From Blumeriella jaapii (Eukaryota; Ascomycota; Leotiomycetes; Helotiales; Drepanopezizaceae), in NCBI GenBank assembly GCA_009599575.1, contig VWND01000007.1:1559501-1623500 (forward strand): a stretch of DNA of 64,000 bases, read 5' to 3'. Each line of letters starts with the position of its first letter. Position 1 is the stretch's first letter. Below are positions 1-11,293 of this stretch, one piece after another. The notes below the pieces were generated by a model, which was not told the origin of the DNA, ran no database searches, and saw only the letters and a list, made by a program, of their open reading frames with translations. Both the position numbers and the translations under genes were made by a program.

Positions 1-1734
1 GAAAAATCAATTCTGGTTGGTCCCTCTACAATCTTGTGGTGCCCTGTGCAGTCCCCCACTGCAAGTGATGATGCCCCCAGCGAAGCCAAAAAGGCAGCAA
101 AACGAAAGCTGTTTTTAAGATTACACCCTGCTACCTTTCTTGAGGTATGGACCGAGGTTGTCCGGCTGGCAAAGCTCCAACGACCAGCAGTGCATGTCGA
201 AGATCTCAGATTCGAGATCGGCAGCATCGATTTGCATGGACCTTCGTCCACTGAAGCCTTGCTCGCCATATTGCATCCGTACGACGAATCAGAAGAACAT
301 GCCAGTACGTTTCAGTCATTGAGTGGTGTCACAAACCCAGGATCCTTACCTCCCAACTCAATATTGCACTTTTCTATACTTGATCCGCGGCTTCGCTACC
401 CCCCTAGACCTATCAAGCTGCCTAGAAAGGATGAAGAAGCCGATTTCGCACGCCTTCAAATGCTCTCTACTTGGCCAGTTGATGATTCAGCTGGATCTGA
501 AGCACTATTCGATCGAACTGCTCGATTTCACGCAACACGCTTGCCGTCTCAAAAATCTCTGAACCGGAGGAAGTCTCTCGCGCCGCCAGGAGAATATTCG
601 ACATTGAAAGAAACCGACCCCAAGATTCCCGTCACTCTCATTGCTTCCAGACCAACCTCATCTGGCTCTGCCCAAGGCACTTGGACACTGTTGGCTCCTT
701 GGAAATGCATACTACCCATCTGGTACGGTCTGATGCATTGTCCACTGTCTTCCGGAGGAAATCCGCGATTTGGCGGTCAACAAGAGCTTCGTCAGATTCA
801 CTTTGAGCAGGGTGTACCGTACTTCCCACAGGACTTCCCTGGAACAAGTTCGGGGTTTCAATGGGAGAGCGACGAGAGACTGAGGAGGAAGTCCGACTGG
901 GACAAGAGACCGAAAGGCAAAAGGGTCGAATGGGATTCGCTGAGCCTAGGAGCTGGAAGAAAGGGAGAAATTGGAAGAGGCTGGGCTTGTGATTTTGAGC
1001 AGTTACTTGGAGTGGAAAATTTGCCTGTTAGCGACACATCGACGAATACATCTCAGGGCACCGAAAACCCTCTGGATAACCCAATCAAGGTACCCAAGGC
1101 GGATACTCCGGTCCAGCATCTCCCCAGCAAAGCTTTCAGGTCGCTCATTTCCGCTTCGGGGTACGAAATGCCTGCCCCAAACACTGTCGCCACCATCCGC
1201 CTTACCCTTGTCACCCGCGGGATCGCCTCGCCATGTGCTCGGATCTATCGACTTCCCCGAGCCTCCAGTGCCCTTTCCTCTAACCTCCCGGACCCGTCTA
1301 TCTCCGGCAGTCTACCAGCATCCAGCCGTGAGAAATGGCTGGCTCTCCTCCCACAAGTTAGCTCCAAGCTTCCCCGAGACCCCAGAGCGAAAGCTGCTAA
1401 AAGGCCCGGCCGGATTCCACTGAATACACCTCTGCCGCAACGCGTGCTGCTTCTCGCACAATCGTTAGTGCAAGGTCCACCACTTTCGTATCCGGGTGAT
1501 AGGGAAGGGGCAGATGACTACCCGCTTGTGCCTGATGAGGAGGATCTCATTGGGTTTGTAACGACGGGCGAATTCAATCTTGCGGAGGGTAAGGGGGTGG
1601 CCGTAGGTAGTGTGGCTGTGACGAAGGTGCTTGAGGGGTTGGAGAGGGACAGGAAGAGCAGAGAGGGAAGACTGTGTATCGTGAGGAATGCAGGCGAAAA
1701 GATGGGGAGGTTGGCAAGGTGGGAGCCCGTGTAA
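1..1734 (+). CDS. POP1: Ribonuclease P/MRP subunit POP1, 3' part (5' end outside window)
   Basis: Largest protein subunit of RNase P and RNase MRP, which process pre-tRNA 5' ends and pre-rRNA in the nucleus/nucleolus. The frame is open from base 1, so the N-terminal part lies upstream. The first residues (LVGPSTILWCPV) are a typical internal POP1 segment. The POPLD domain is clear at about nt 630-900: WTLLAPWKCILPIWYGLMH, then GNPRFGGQQELRQIHFEQG and a VPYFPQDFPGTS stretch. A conserved C-terminal signature (IGFVTTGEFNLAEGKG) lies near nt 1550-1590, and the frame ends in TAA-less TAG-free sequence until the stop at 1732-1734. No intron is needed in the visible part. It runs tail-to-tail with RPR2, another RNase P-type subunit. 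Family assignment is firm; only the N-terminus is missing. Confidence 0.95.
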   Translation, partial: EKSILVGPSTILWCPVQSPTASDDAPSEAKKAAKRKLFLRLHPATFLEVWTEVVRLAKLQRPAVHVEDLRFEIGSIDLHGPSSTEALLAILHPYDESEEHASTFQSLSGVTNPGSLPPNSILHFSILDPRLRYPPRPIKLPRKDEEADFARLQMLSTWPVDDSAGSEALFDRTARFHATRLPSQKSLNRRKSLAPPGEYSTLKETDPKIPVTLIASRPTSSGSAQGTWTLLAPWKCILPIWYGLMHCPLSSGGNPRFGGQQELRQIHFEQGVPYFPQDFPGTSSGFQWESDERLRRKSDWDKRPKGKRVEWDSLSLGAGRKGEIGRGWACDFEQLLGVENLPVSDTSTNTSQGTENPLDNPIKVPKADTPVQHLPSKAFRSLISASGYEMPAPNTVATIRLTLVTRGIASPCARIYRLPRASSALSSNLPDPSISGSLPASSREKWLALLPQVSSKLPRDPRAKAAKRPGRIPLNTPLPQRVLLLAQSLVQGPPLSYPGDREGADDYPLVPDEEDLIGFVTTGEFNLAEGKGVAVGSVAVTKVLEGLERDRKSREGRLCIVRNAGEKMGRLARWEPV

Positions 1735-2279
1735 GAGGCTGCGGTGGTCGGATTCTCATCTACTTGGTCAGTCAAGAATCAAGTAAATGCTCGATTTATG
1801 CCACGAGACGAGTGTGCAGCGTGAAAATGCAAAATTAAATGAAGGGCGTTCATTGATTTTTGTTCGACGTCCCATCATGATATCTACCTTGAAGTGATCC
1901 CTGATCCACCCTCTTCTTCAGGACAAACAAATTCCCAAACATCTTCAACCTTGCTGTGCAAAGGGCCAAACTTCCCCCAATTTCACCGCCAAGAGGCAAC
2001 TCTATCCATAGAGAGCAACTGCTCCCGCGAGAAGTAGTCAATTGCGCGCTGGCATGAAGCCCTTTCAGGCACGTTTTCTTTTGTCGAATATGGCGCAGTA
2101 TACCCTGCATCGGTGATGAGAATTAGGAGGCATAGTAGATTAAGAGTGGTTCTACTTGCTCTGCATTCCGTAATCTGGCCCTTGCACTCTGGGGCATAAT
2201 CTTACAGTTCTCAGCTCCAAAGTCCGGCCATTGCTTCATGAAACAGGCATTTCAGCAGCTATCCTCTGAATGGCTGACC
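1735..2279. other. Convergent 3' intergenic region, POP1/RPR2
   Basis: About 545 bp between the stop codons of two convergent genes. It should hold both 3' UTRs and poly(A) sites. I see no further gene, repeat or RNA here. Confidence 0.6.
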
Positions 2280-2798
2280 CTACGAGGGCTCGGCCTCCAC
2301 AGGAAGGTTGTGTTGTACTCCACGTTGATGTTTTCTCTTTTGCCTTTTCGCAGCCAAAGGGAACCTCTTCGCTAGTCCACAAACATTGCATTTCCGTACC
2401 AGGACGTCTGCCCAAGGCTTTCTACCTCCCTTGCTCCTATTCTCGACTTCATTTGTGCATGTCTTTCCATCAACCAAGATTGTATCACAGTTCTTGCAGA
2501 TCGAGTGCTTCATTGTAGGCGATATTCGTAACATGACCTTGCGAGATACGCCTCGGAGGTCGGCGACTAGGCGTCTGGATGCAGGTTGAAACAAAGGCGT
2601 CTGAGGCTCTGAAGAGCTGCCCACAGCCGCTGATTCCGGCCCAGAATCGTCCATTGCCTCGATATTCGTCGCCGTCTTAGATTGGTCGGGCTTGCGTTGC
2701 TCTTGCTGGGCGGCCATGTACGCTGCCGCTTGATAGAGGTAGGATACTCTGCTGTAGATCGCCTTATTGGGCACGCTGCCAGGTTTTGCTTTGGCCAT
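2280..2798 (-). CDS. RPR2: RPR2/Rpp21/SNM1-family RNase P (or MRP) zinc-ribbon subunit
   Basis: A 172-aa protein with the Rpr2/Rpp21/Snm1 fold. The N-terminal helix segment (KAIYSRVSYLYQAAAYMA) is followed by a linker and a zinc ribbon. Its ligands are visible as Cys101-x2-Cys104 (CKNC) and Cys137-x2-Cys140 (CNVC), and the tail is basic (AKRQKRK). I start at the second ATG (2798, MAKAKPGSVPNKA), because this is where family proteins begin; an in-frame ATG 15 codons upstream exists. The protein binds RNase P/MRP RNA in the nucleus. RPR2 (RNase P) and SNM1 (MRP) cannot be told apart with certainty here. The gene is convergent with POP1 and divergent from SUB2, with about 400 bp between the start codons. 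Confidence 0.88.
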   Translation of the reverse strand: MAKAKPGSVPNKAIYSRVSYLYQAAAYMAAQQEQRKPDQSKTATNIEAMDDSGPESAAVGSSSEPQTPLFQPASRRLVADLRGVSRKVMLRISPTMKHSICKNCDTILVDGKTCTNEVENRSKGGRKPWADVLVRKCNVCGLAKRFPLAAKRQKRKHQRGVQHNLPVEAEPS

Positions 2799-3201
2799 AG
2801 CTGCTCCCAGGAATTCAATGGCAAATGAGGTGTATCTGAGCACTTTGGTTTGTAGATATGTTGGATGAGAATAACCCGTCGTCGTCGTGGGTCAGATCCC
2901 TCAGCCTCATCACCTGACATATCGCGCTAGGCTTTGGCGCTAGTTTAGCGGCGAAAGCTGGGAACAACTTTAGAGTTGCTCGACGAGATTGCCTCTACCA
3001 ACCACCACCGCCAACCATCCTCTTCCTTCATCCCCCAAAATTTGCATCAACAGCAAATCTATCCCATCTCTCATCCCGAACATACGATCGCATCGCTGTG
3101 ATCTACTTTCGAAAGCTCTTCTCACGATAATTGCGACCTTCAGCGTCGCGTCGGCCTAATAAGCAAACCAACCGCGACTTCAACTTCCTCCAATTCACAA
3201 C
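2799..3201. promoter_or_regulatory. Divergent promoter region, RPR2 / SUB2
   Basis: 403 bp between the start codons of two divergent genes, so it must hold both promoters and 5' UTRs. It is pyrimidine-rich just upstream of SUB2. I recognise no specific factor site. Confidence 0.55.
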
Positions 3202-5150
3202 ATGGCGACTGAGGAAGATCTCATCGATTACTCCGACGAGGAGCTCGGAACCAACGATGCGGCGCCAGCAGCGGCTGCAAATGGAGGAGCAAAGAAGGGC
3301 GAGTTGACGGCTACGGGCGGCACAACCGACAAGAAGGGCAGCTACGTCGGTATCCATGCGACTGGTTTCCGCGAATTCCTCTTGAAGCCGGAGCTTCTGC
3401 GTGCCATTACGGATTGCGGTTTCGAACATCCTTCGGAGGGTCAGTCATAACTTTCATCCCCAAGCTCCATCGTTATCGTTCTACCGCACGTCCGTCCATC
3501 TCGCAAGCCAGAAGAAAACATGGCACATGGCCATCCTGTACCAAATCACGATCGATCCTGGGATGTCTCTCTGGCTCGTTGTGTATTTAGGCATGTGGAG
3601 AGGGATTTGCGCGCAAGCGGAAATCTCTAGGAGGAGTTGAGAACTTGGCCAAGGGAGGACGGAGCACGGAGAAGGGTGATGCCAAGAGACATCCAGGATC
3701 GATTCGATTGACGACTCCATACTTATTGTTCTACCTCCTTCGGTATATGATCTATGCTTTTAAAAGCAGTGGTCTTGTTTGCTTCGGGGTCGTTTCTGTC
3801 GGTGGGACGTGTTCTAAGGGCTTATGCGCGATCTTGGACGGACGTTGCGATCTTGCATCTACCCCACTCAGACCTGGAGAAAACTTTGATCTAACATCGG
3901 CTCGGTTTACTCTACAGTTCAGCAAGTTTGTATCCCTCAGGCAATTCTCGGAACCGACGTCCTCTGCCAGGCCAAATCCGGTCTTGGTAAGACTGCCATC
4001 TTCGTCCTCACCTCTCTTCAACAAATCGAGCCTGTCAATGGCGAGACTTCGGTGTTGATTATGTGCCACACCCGCGAGCTTGCGTACCAGATCAAGAATG
4101 AGTACGCCCGGTTCAGCAAGTACATGCCAGATGTCAAGACCTCTGTATTCTACGGTGGTACTCCAATGGCGAAGGATGCCGAGATCCTAAAGAACAAGGA
4201 TACTCACCCCCATATCATAGTCGCTACCCCCGGTCGTCTAAACGCTCTCGTCCGTGACAAGCACCTACGTCTGGGAAGCTGTAAGATATTCGTCCTCGAT
4301 GAGTGTGACAAGATGCTGGATCAGATTGGTACGAGCACCTCCCCATAACTCACTTGTTATTGGCTAATTTGCCTTAGACATGCGCCGTGATGTCCAAGAA
4401 ATCTTCCGTGCTACCCCAACGCAAAAGCAGGTCATGATGTTCAGCGCCACCCTTTCGCAAGAGGTTCGACCCATCTGCAAAAAGTTCATGCAAAACCCGC
4501 TCGAGATCTACGTCGATGACGAGAAGACACTCACTCTTCACGGTCTCAACCAGTTCTACATCAAGCTTGATGAGAAGGAGAAGAACCGACGACTCAACGA
4601 ACTCTTGGACGACCTTCAGTTCAACCAAGCCATCATCTTCGTCAAGAGTACCGTCAGGGCGACAGAACTAGACAAGCTTTTGACTGAGTGTAACTTCCCT
4701 TCCGTTGCAGTTCACTCTGGTGTTAGCCAGGAGGAAAGGTACGTCAAATCAGCAAAACGTGCAACGTGTTGTGCTGATTGCTATTTAGAATCAACCGCTA
4801 CAAGCGTTTTAAGGAATTCCAAGAGCGGATCTGTGTCGCTACTGATGTTTTCGGACGTGGTATTGATATTGAGCGTATCAATCTCGCAATCAACTACGAT
4901 CTTCCCGCTGATGCCGATTCATACCTACACCGTGTCGGTCGTGCCGGTCGTTTCGGTACCAAGGGTCTCTCAATCTCTTTCGTTAGCAACGAGGCTGATG
5001 AGGAGGTCTTGAAGTCTGTCGAGAAGCGTTTCGAGGCCGATATTCCGTAAGTTAAAATGTGGTCGAGGTTTTTAGTACCTGCATGCTAACAATTTCTTTA
5101 GCGAGTTCCCAGCTGAGGGCATCGACTCCAGCATCTACATGGCCAACTAA
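3202..5150 (+). CDS. SUB2: ATP-dependent RNA helicase SUB2/UAP56 (DECD box)
   Basis: DEAD/DECD-box RNA helicase acting in spliceosome assembly and, through TREX, in mRNA export. Five exons: 3202-3439, 3918-4328, 4378-4738, 4789-5046, 5102-5150. They give 438 aa, the usual family length. Motifs visible: Q-motif region [12 protein letters not shown] with [11 protein letters not shown]; Walker A AKSGLGKT (K104); DECD at 207-210; SAT at 239-241; HRVGRAGR at 384-391. All four introns start with GT, end in AG and keep the frame exactly. The first intron is unusually long (478 bp) next to the other three (49-55 bp). The C-terminus ends in SSIYMAN. Confidence 0.97.
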
Positions 5151-6708
5151 ACAGTCAGTGGGATGCTACTATGTTTGTCTACTTGCGAATCTGGCCCTGA
5201 GAAAGCCCATAAATGTATTCGTTCCGCTCTTCCGGTTTCTGCCATGGGTGGGCGGGTAGGGTAGAATGCTTGTCTTCTGCTTCTAAGTTACTAGGTCTCC
5301 GTGCATGCATCTTCGAAAGAATCAATAAATTTCAGGGTGTCCTGGGAATGGACAGAAAAGACGGCGCAGGCAAAGTTCTCACTCTCCTTTTTTCTGTTCT
5401 TCAGTTCCTGCGAAGCGCGAAATGATACGGGCATCATGAGTTGTCGCTGCTTGTGGGGTCGAAGAGCAGTGCGGTCATGTCAAACAATGAATAGAAAAGT
5501 TTATCGAACGCTTCTGTGTGCCTGTTTTTCCAACTGGCCTTCAGTGGCTGAAATTTCAAATCTTGGTAATCTAGAAGAAATCAGCTCACACTTCATCGCA
5601 TTTTCTCTTACAACCCAAAAACTTACTTATCTGCTACGTCTAGTAGCCCGTACACCTGGGGCCAAAGATTGCCCATGCCTCAAGATTAGCGGAGCATGAT
5701 CTGCTATGCTTCAACGCGATTTTGTATGGCTCGACGCTCATATCAAAATGTTGCCTTGTGCTGGAAAAGGTCTTTGTGGTGCCTTGTACAAAAGAAACAA
5801 TCTCGTTTATGTCACCGTGTTATCGAAAGCCTCACTGTTTCTTCATCATTGATGGCCATACCTCTATTAGTGACGCCTCTGATGCTCTCTTCGCTGTTCT
5901 CAACACATCCGCGTGTAAATATAAACTGGTATGTGGTGTTGAGGTGAGAAAACCAATGTCCACAAGTAGGTCATGTTCAAGACGTGGTAATTTTTTCCGG
6001 CACGGCCCGCTCGGTACACCTCAACGAAAGCAGAGGTCGGTTGGCTAAGGGCAGGAACAGACACTTGTCAGAACAGTGACAGCGGCTCACGCAATTCAGT
6101 TGGCCATTTGCGTGCGGGTCATTCCGTCTTGGGCTATGTGCTCGGCTGTACGCAGTTCGAGCTCAGACCGGATAGCGGAGAAGAGCAAACACTTGACGAT
6201 TACGATAGACTGTCATGTATATCGTCTTCTTTCTTTTACCTCTGGAATTGAACATTCGTAGATCATGACGGAGATCTGGGATATTCACCAATTCAAGTTT
6301 CCTTCCGGAAATTCCCTTCGGCACGTTGCAGGTTGTCAATTTACTGCAAGTTGATGTTGCGGCCTTCTCAGGCGACTGATTCCCTTGCATGTATATAAGT
6401 TCTGCTTCCAAAAAGTCCCACGTGCGCGCAGTATTCCACTGAAGAATTGTAAAAGCCAGGAATGTAGTAAGATCTTAGTACTATGTTCTGTCAGCGTGTT
6501 TCACAAGATGTAGGTTCTCCCTGTTGACATTCGGCTCCCGCCAAGACAGATCAGCCGTTGAACGTTAAGCGAGCCCGCTCTTAGCGCCGATCCCTGGAAT
6601 GCGCTAGTACAGTTTACCCCTCCATATATAAGGAGAAGAAACTACGAATGGAATCTACGAACCCATCGATTCGACTCCCTTATTTAACACTTTTCTGTTC
6701 ACCAAGAT
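5151..6708. other. Intergenic region, no gene recognised
   Basis: About 1.56 kb after SUB2. Short reading frames in several frames show no recognisable domain and no coherent splicing. The right end carries the promoter of the next gene. Confidence 0.5.
6625..6632 (+). promoter_or_regulatory. TATA box of the 2EXR gene
   Basis: TATATAAG, about 77 bp upstream of the ATG at 6709. Spacing and sequence fit a fungal TATA element; assignment is by position only. Confidence 0.5.
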
Positions 6709-7401
6709 ATGGCAACTGGAGAATTCCACCTTTTCCCAAACCTGCCCACTGAGCTCCGCCTCAAGATTTGGACCCAGACCATTTCTCGACGTCCCTCTCT
6801 CCTCCCCCGTACGGCCGACTCCACCAACGACGCCCTGCGGTCCACCTGCCGCGAATCCCGGCTTATCCACCGCGAGACTTTCACTCCTATATTCTTGCCA
6901 TTGGCCCGCACGCTGTTCAAACGACCACTGTCCAGATATGCGAATCTGGCGACCGATGCGACGTTGTACATCGACGACGTCGAGATTTTGAGGAAGGATT
7001 TCAGCGAGTGGATCGCCTCTGGTCCCAAGGGCAAAGGGTCTATTAAGGAACTGGCGATTGATGAGCAGGTGTGGAGGTTGAGAGGACCGACGCGCGGAGA
7101 CGCGATTCTGGAAAGTCGGGGCGATGCCCGGTTCATGATGTTAAACCCGTCGGTTGGGTTGGACGGTTTGGAGGTTTTGACGCTGGTCGTAAAGGGTGCC
7201 TATACGCCACATATGGAGAGCGAGCTAGAAAGAAGAGCTCCGGAGGAATGGCGGCGAGGCGGCATGGATGATCTGGAGCATAAAGAGCTACTTGGGGATG
7301 TGAGACATGTGTTCAAGACACTGAATAATCTGGAGAGAATGGGGCTCTATGCGGGATGGAAGGAACCGGAACTGAAGTATGCCTCTATCCGCACGAGCTA
7401 A
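6709..7401 (+). CDS. 2EXR domain-containing protein
   Basis: A 230-aa single-exon protein. The N-terminus FHLFPNLPTELRLKIWTQTI, followed by a segment ending in STCRESRL, is the 2EXR signature (F..FP.LP.ELRL.IW ... CRESR). This is a large F-box-like family special to filamentous ascomycetes and of mostly unknown function. The rest is charged and helix-prone, with no catalytic motif I can see. A TATATAAG box lies about 77 bp upstream of the ATG. Other members are often recent, fast-evolving paralogues, so a specific role cannot be inferred. Confidence 0.85.
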   Translation: MATGEFHLFPNLPTELRLKIWTQTISRRPSLLPRTADSTNDALRSTCRESRLIHRETFTPIFLPLARTLFKRPLSRYANLATDATLYIDDVEILRKDFSEWIASGPKGKGSIKELAIDEQVWRLRGPTRGDAILESRGDARFMMLNPSVGLDGLEVLTLVVKGAYTPHMESELERRAPEEWRRGGMDDLEHKELLGDVRHVFKTLNNLERMGLYAGWKEPELKYASIRTS

Positions 7402-8243
7402 TAACTTGCCGTACTAGAACGTGGAATACACGAATCTGAGAGTTTGTTGGGCCAGGTGAAGGCTATTGTACCGGCAGAGAGATGTTATAGAGAGAGGAAG
7501 TAGATTGCCTAATTCCGGTCTACAAGAAACCGACAGTCTCTCGTGAATATCCAATCTACATGGGCATCAGAATTGTATTAAAACATTCAAAACACTCTTA
7601 TTCATTTTCGCATGCGCTAACAATCGTCCTCGTGCCTAATCCGCCTCCAGAGTGGAAGCAGAGCCTATGATTACAGCTTCCTAGGTAGGCTGCTTCGATA
7701 GGATTGTAAAGTAAGCTTGCAAGTGGATTTGAAAATGAAACCTCTGGCAAGCTAGAACAATGATGAGGTATCGTATACCTTCTATCAAAAGCTAAGAGGC
7801 AGACGAGTATCAGAGCATAGTGGGTTCCGCATCCTGTGTTTACCGTAGTTGGTAGTAAAGAATGATGGTGATGACAGCGAAGTTTTATGAATGTCTGACT
7901 GAACAACATAAAAACGTTCCCACCATCTAATTGTCGCTTGACTAATGATACTACTCGATGTTACTGTCTCCTAAGAGATTAGAAAGGTATTACAGAGTAT
8001 GGCATCTCTACTTGCTCTACTCTTCTCAGTCAACCCAATTAATTCTCTCCCTGGAAAGCGTGCACATTTCGCTGTCCAGCACAACCGAGCTACACCCGAT
8101 CACCAGCACTTTCTATCACCCCCATAAATACCCCCATCACTCCCAACGACCAACTCCTCCTCCCAAGTCCACTCCGCCTTCCGCTCAATCTCCCTATCCG
8201 GGTCTTCGCACCCCAGCTGTGCACCCAACCCATTTTCCGTGCC
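7402..8243. other. Convergent intergenic region, no gene recognised
   Basis: About 840 bp between two convergent genes; presumably 3' UTRs. No coding or RNA signal recognised. Confidence 0.5.
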
Positions 8244-9119
8244 CTATTTCCCCTCCAGCAACATGCACAGCTTCGCGGACGCATGATTGACAGCATCGGG
8301 GTCATCCAGCAGAACAAGACACAGCTTCCGCATCGTGTGAAACCGATCAATCGCTTCCGCGACGAGCCAGAGCACGTTGTCTGTCTTGCACAAGTTTTCC
8401 GAGTTCTCGCGCGAGCAGATTCGGAACTGGACCGTGAGTGAGCGGAGTCCGGTGAAAGCTCTGATCTGAGTAGCAGGAGCGGTGGACGCGTAGCATTGAA
8501 CGAGGGCCCGAACGTGAAGTCGTTCAGAATGCCGTGGAAGAGGGCGTGCGGGGGTCTTACTGTCAATGGTTGCTCGAGACTAGGAAAGGAGGTCAGCTTT
8601 TGCGGACCTTAACTTGCAGATTGGAAGTTGTGCATACTATTTGAGGTATCAGAGAGGAATTACTTACTCGATTTCCAGCTTCAGGTTCTGAAGAACTGGT
8701 CGATACGCAACTGGGAAGTTTTCCTCGAGCATGTTGACGTTTTCCAGCCGTTGCGCGTTCAGACGTACATTGGCTTGTTTGAAGTAAACATTCAGAGCCT
8801 CTCGGTATAGTTCGGGGTTCGCTCTCCATGCCCCACGGAAGGCTACTACTTCATCGTCCTTCTGATTTTCCTCGTCCGTAAATATTCCTTGGTAAATGAG
8901 TTCCGCAGCTCGGTATGAAATGCCGTGAAGTACCGCATGTAGTGTGTGAGAGCTAGGATTGGTAGTCAACGTAGACTTGTTGTTAGGTATAATAGTGTTG
9001 TAGGCGCCTATGGTTGAGATGCTGTGAAGAGCAGGAAACTGTAGAGAGAGTGGTCATTTATATCTTGAGGGTCCTTGACTACGAACATTAATAGGGCTGG
9101 CTGGTTCGGGACTATCCAT
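8244..9119 (-). CDS. Hypothetical protein, four-exon model
   Basis: Model on the minus strand: exons 9119-9087, 9038-8668, 8579-8561 and 8465-8244 give 214 aa with an exact frame. The first ATG exon (MDSPEPASPIN) ends at a GTTCGT donor; the other donors are GTAAGT and GTAAGA. The main exon reads FPALHSISTIGAYNTI and on to SYRAAELIYQGIF; the last carries IRAFTGLRSLTVQF. The layout resembles small fungal F-box/2EXR-like proteins, where a GLRSLTV strand follows a list of relatives, but I see no diagnostic domain. The 19-nt exon and the first exon are the least certain parts. Function unknown. Confidence 0.55.
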
Positions 9120-9492
9120 GGGTACTAACTTGTAGGGCGAAGTCCGGTCATTTCTTATCCATCAAGCGACACAATGTTGACAATCGAACTGGCTTTCGCC
9201 ACTTGACAGAAGACGTCGGAAGATGAAATTCTCGACTCCAAGATACCAAGGACTAAAATACTCTCTAAGCTCGGTATAAGAGAGAAAGTAGATAGACAAT
9301 CGGCAAGGGAAGACTGTCTGTGCAACGCATTCAAGCGAACGCCTTGTCATAGATGAGATGAGCGCTTAGAGATAAAGGCGAGCACAGAAGATAAACGTAG
9401 CCACACGATACCTACGGATGCGGATCAGATTCTCAGATGTAGGTCGCAATATTTTGATTGAATAGCTCGCCCAAGTAGCTAAAATCAAGAAC
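9120..9492. other. Short intergenic region between two minus-strand genes
   Basis: About 370 bp holding the 3' end of the thioesterase transcript and the promoter of the four-exon gene. Nothing else recognised. Confidence 0.45.
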
Positions 9493-10602
9493 TCATAATT
9501 TCGATGCTGCGGGAGCTTTAGGCTCTTTCAGTCTTACAACACCCTGCAATGCTTGTTAAGAAATCATCTCTAGCATGGTGGAAGTCATTTACCTCTTGAA
9601 AGCAAGTCGCAACTAAAGTCCCATCCACAGAAAACATATGTTGCTGCACCACACCTCTGCCGTCCCCAGACCACGGACTCACCGTCTCGATGAATAGCCA
9701 CTCATCTACCCTGAAGTTCTTCGGCTCGTGGAAATAGATGCTGTGATCCAGACTGACCAACATCCCAATTTCCGGAAGTAATTGCGGGTTTTCGACGCCA
9801 GGTGGATATTTTATTCGAGAATTCTCCTCCAGAACCATTGGGTCGTCTCTTCGGTATAGAGGATGTATCCGGGACACTGTGTTAATAAACTGCGAATCCG
9901 ATATGTACGCCAATGCGCTCAAATGCGCCTGATGGCCGCCTTCATCACTTAGCCTCTCCCTTGCTTTGATCCATCGCCGTGTCCGTTTCTCATGTGGGTG
10001 CTCGCTATCCTTGTTTATGATTTCGATTTTGCTACTAACAAACGGGCCATACCCTTCATCCTCAATCGCCGGGCTGTTGTCCGCTGGCGCCCGGATTCCT
10101 TTCGGCGGAGTCGTAGCATGCTTGAGAGTCTTCTTTCCCCCATTGTTCTCTCGCATAAATGATATTGTGGTGGTGAAGATAGCTTTCCCTCTCTGCCGCG
10201 CCTGAACTGTGCGTGTTGCGAAACTTCTGCCTTCCCGGACGTGCTCAACATAGTACATGACTGGTATTTCAGAGTCACCAGCCAGAACAAAATAGCAGTG
10301 CATACTGTGGACAAGGAAGTTCCCAGGCACTGTCCTTTGAGCGGCTGCGAGGGATTGTGCGATTACGGCTCCGCCGTAAATTCCTCTGGCTCCGGGTGGA
10401 CGCCAGAGAGGCCGAGTGTTCGAGAAGATATCCTACGCAAAAAGCAGTTACTTAGCAGAAACTCTTCCCAGCGTAGGAGCCAGTAGCAGGGATCATGTAC
10501 AGGTGCAATCGCCCCAAGCTCCGTCAGTTCCAACAAATTCTCGATGGCAGCCTTTTGAGGGTTGAGAGGTGGTGGAGGGACGAGGGTTGGGCGGTTGGCC
10601 AT
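9493..10602 (-). CDS. Peroxisomal acyl-CoA thioesterase II (TesB/ACOT8 family)
   Basis: Hydrolyses acyl-CoA to free fatty acid and CoA, here most likely in peroxisomes. Three exons (10602-10501, 10432-9593, 9543-9493) give 330 aa. The tandem hot-dog fold is recognised from NTRPLWRPPGARGIYGGAVIAQ, broken here only by family variation, from VHSMHCYFVLAGD and from SLDHSIYFHEPKNFRVDEWL. In the C-terminal half the Asp of SLDH, the Ser/Thr of ETVSPWS and the Gln of TCFQEG match the Asp-Thr/Ser-Gln catalytic set known for TesB. The last 49-bp intron matters: only after splicing does the protein end in ...APAASKL, a canonical PTS1 peroxisome signal. Without it the reading ends early in an unrelated tail. 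Confidence 0.92.
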
Positions 10603-11293
10603 GGCTAGTGATGTTGCAAAATGCCCTTCTTCGAGGTTTTGGAAAGCTGGAGAGCTGGAGAGATGTACCGATACCGAAGAATCCGAGTCGAAAATCTGGA
10701 AAAAATTGGGGAAAGTGAAGCAAGATAGTGAAGGCGATTCATGTCTTGGTTTTGTGAAGAAGTATAAAATGTTGCTGATCGGACCGAGGTCCAGGATGCC
10801 GGCCGGCGTTAGGTTTCTCCGTTGGCGAAAGGCGAAAGAGGCCGACTCGGGCTACTTTTGCAATCTTGACTCCAAAAATAATTCCGAAGTAATATTTGAT
10901 TGATCTCTTGGATGGAATGTAATCGAACCAAAAGGTACCCTTTCAATCTGGCGAATCATGTTCAATTGTTTGCACCAACAATGCTTTCAACGAAAAAGTG
11001 CTGACTGAAACTGCTGGGTTCCTCGTTCTGAGGGTGTCCGAACCTCAGATCGCCGAGTTGTTTACTTCTACCCAGGGAGGAACTTGTCTCACTGATGCCC
11101 TCTACAGAATAACAGATCACGATGTCTGCCTTTCAATAATCCTCAAATAGCGGAGGATGGCATTTTGTCCCTTGAATGTTACATCGCACCTGCTGTGTTT
11201 GTTCCCACATATAAAGTGAAGTGGTTTCTGATCAATTTCTATATCCATGCTAGCATTTTAAGCTGCAAAACACCCATGATTCATCAACTATCC
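10603..11293. other. Intergenic region, no gene recognised
   Basis: About 690 bp containing the thioesterase promoter and the 3' flank of the next minus-strand gene. No domain or RNA seen. Confidence 0.45.
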
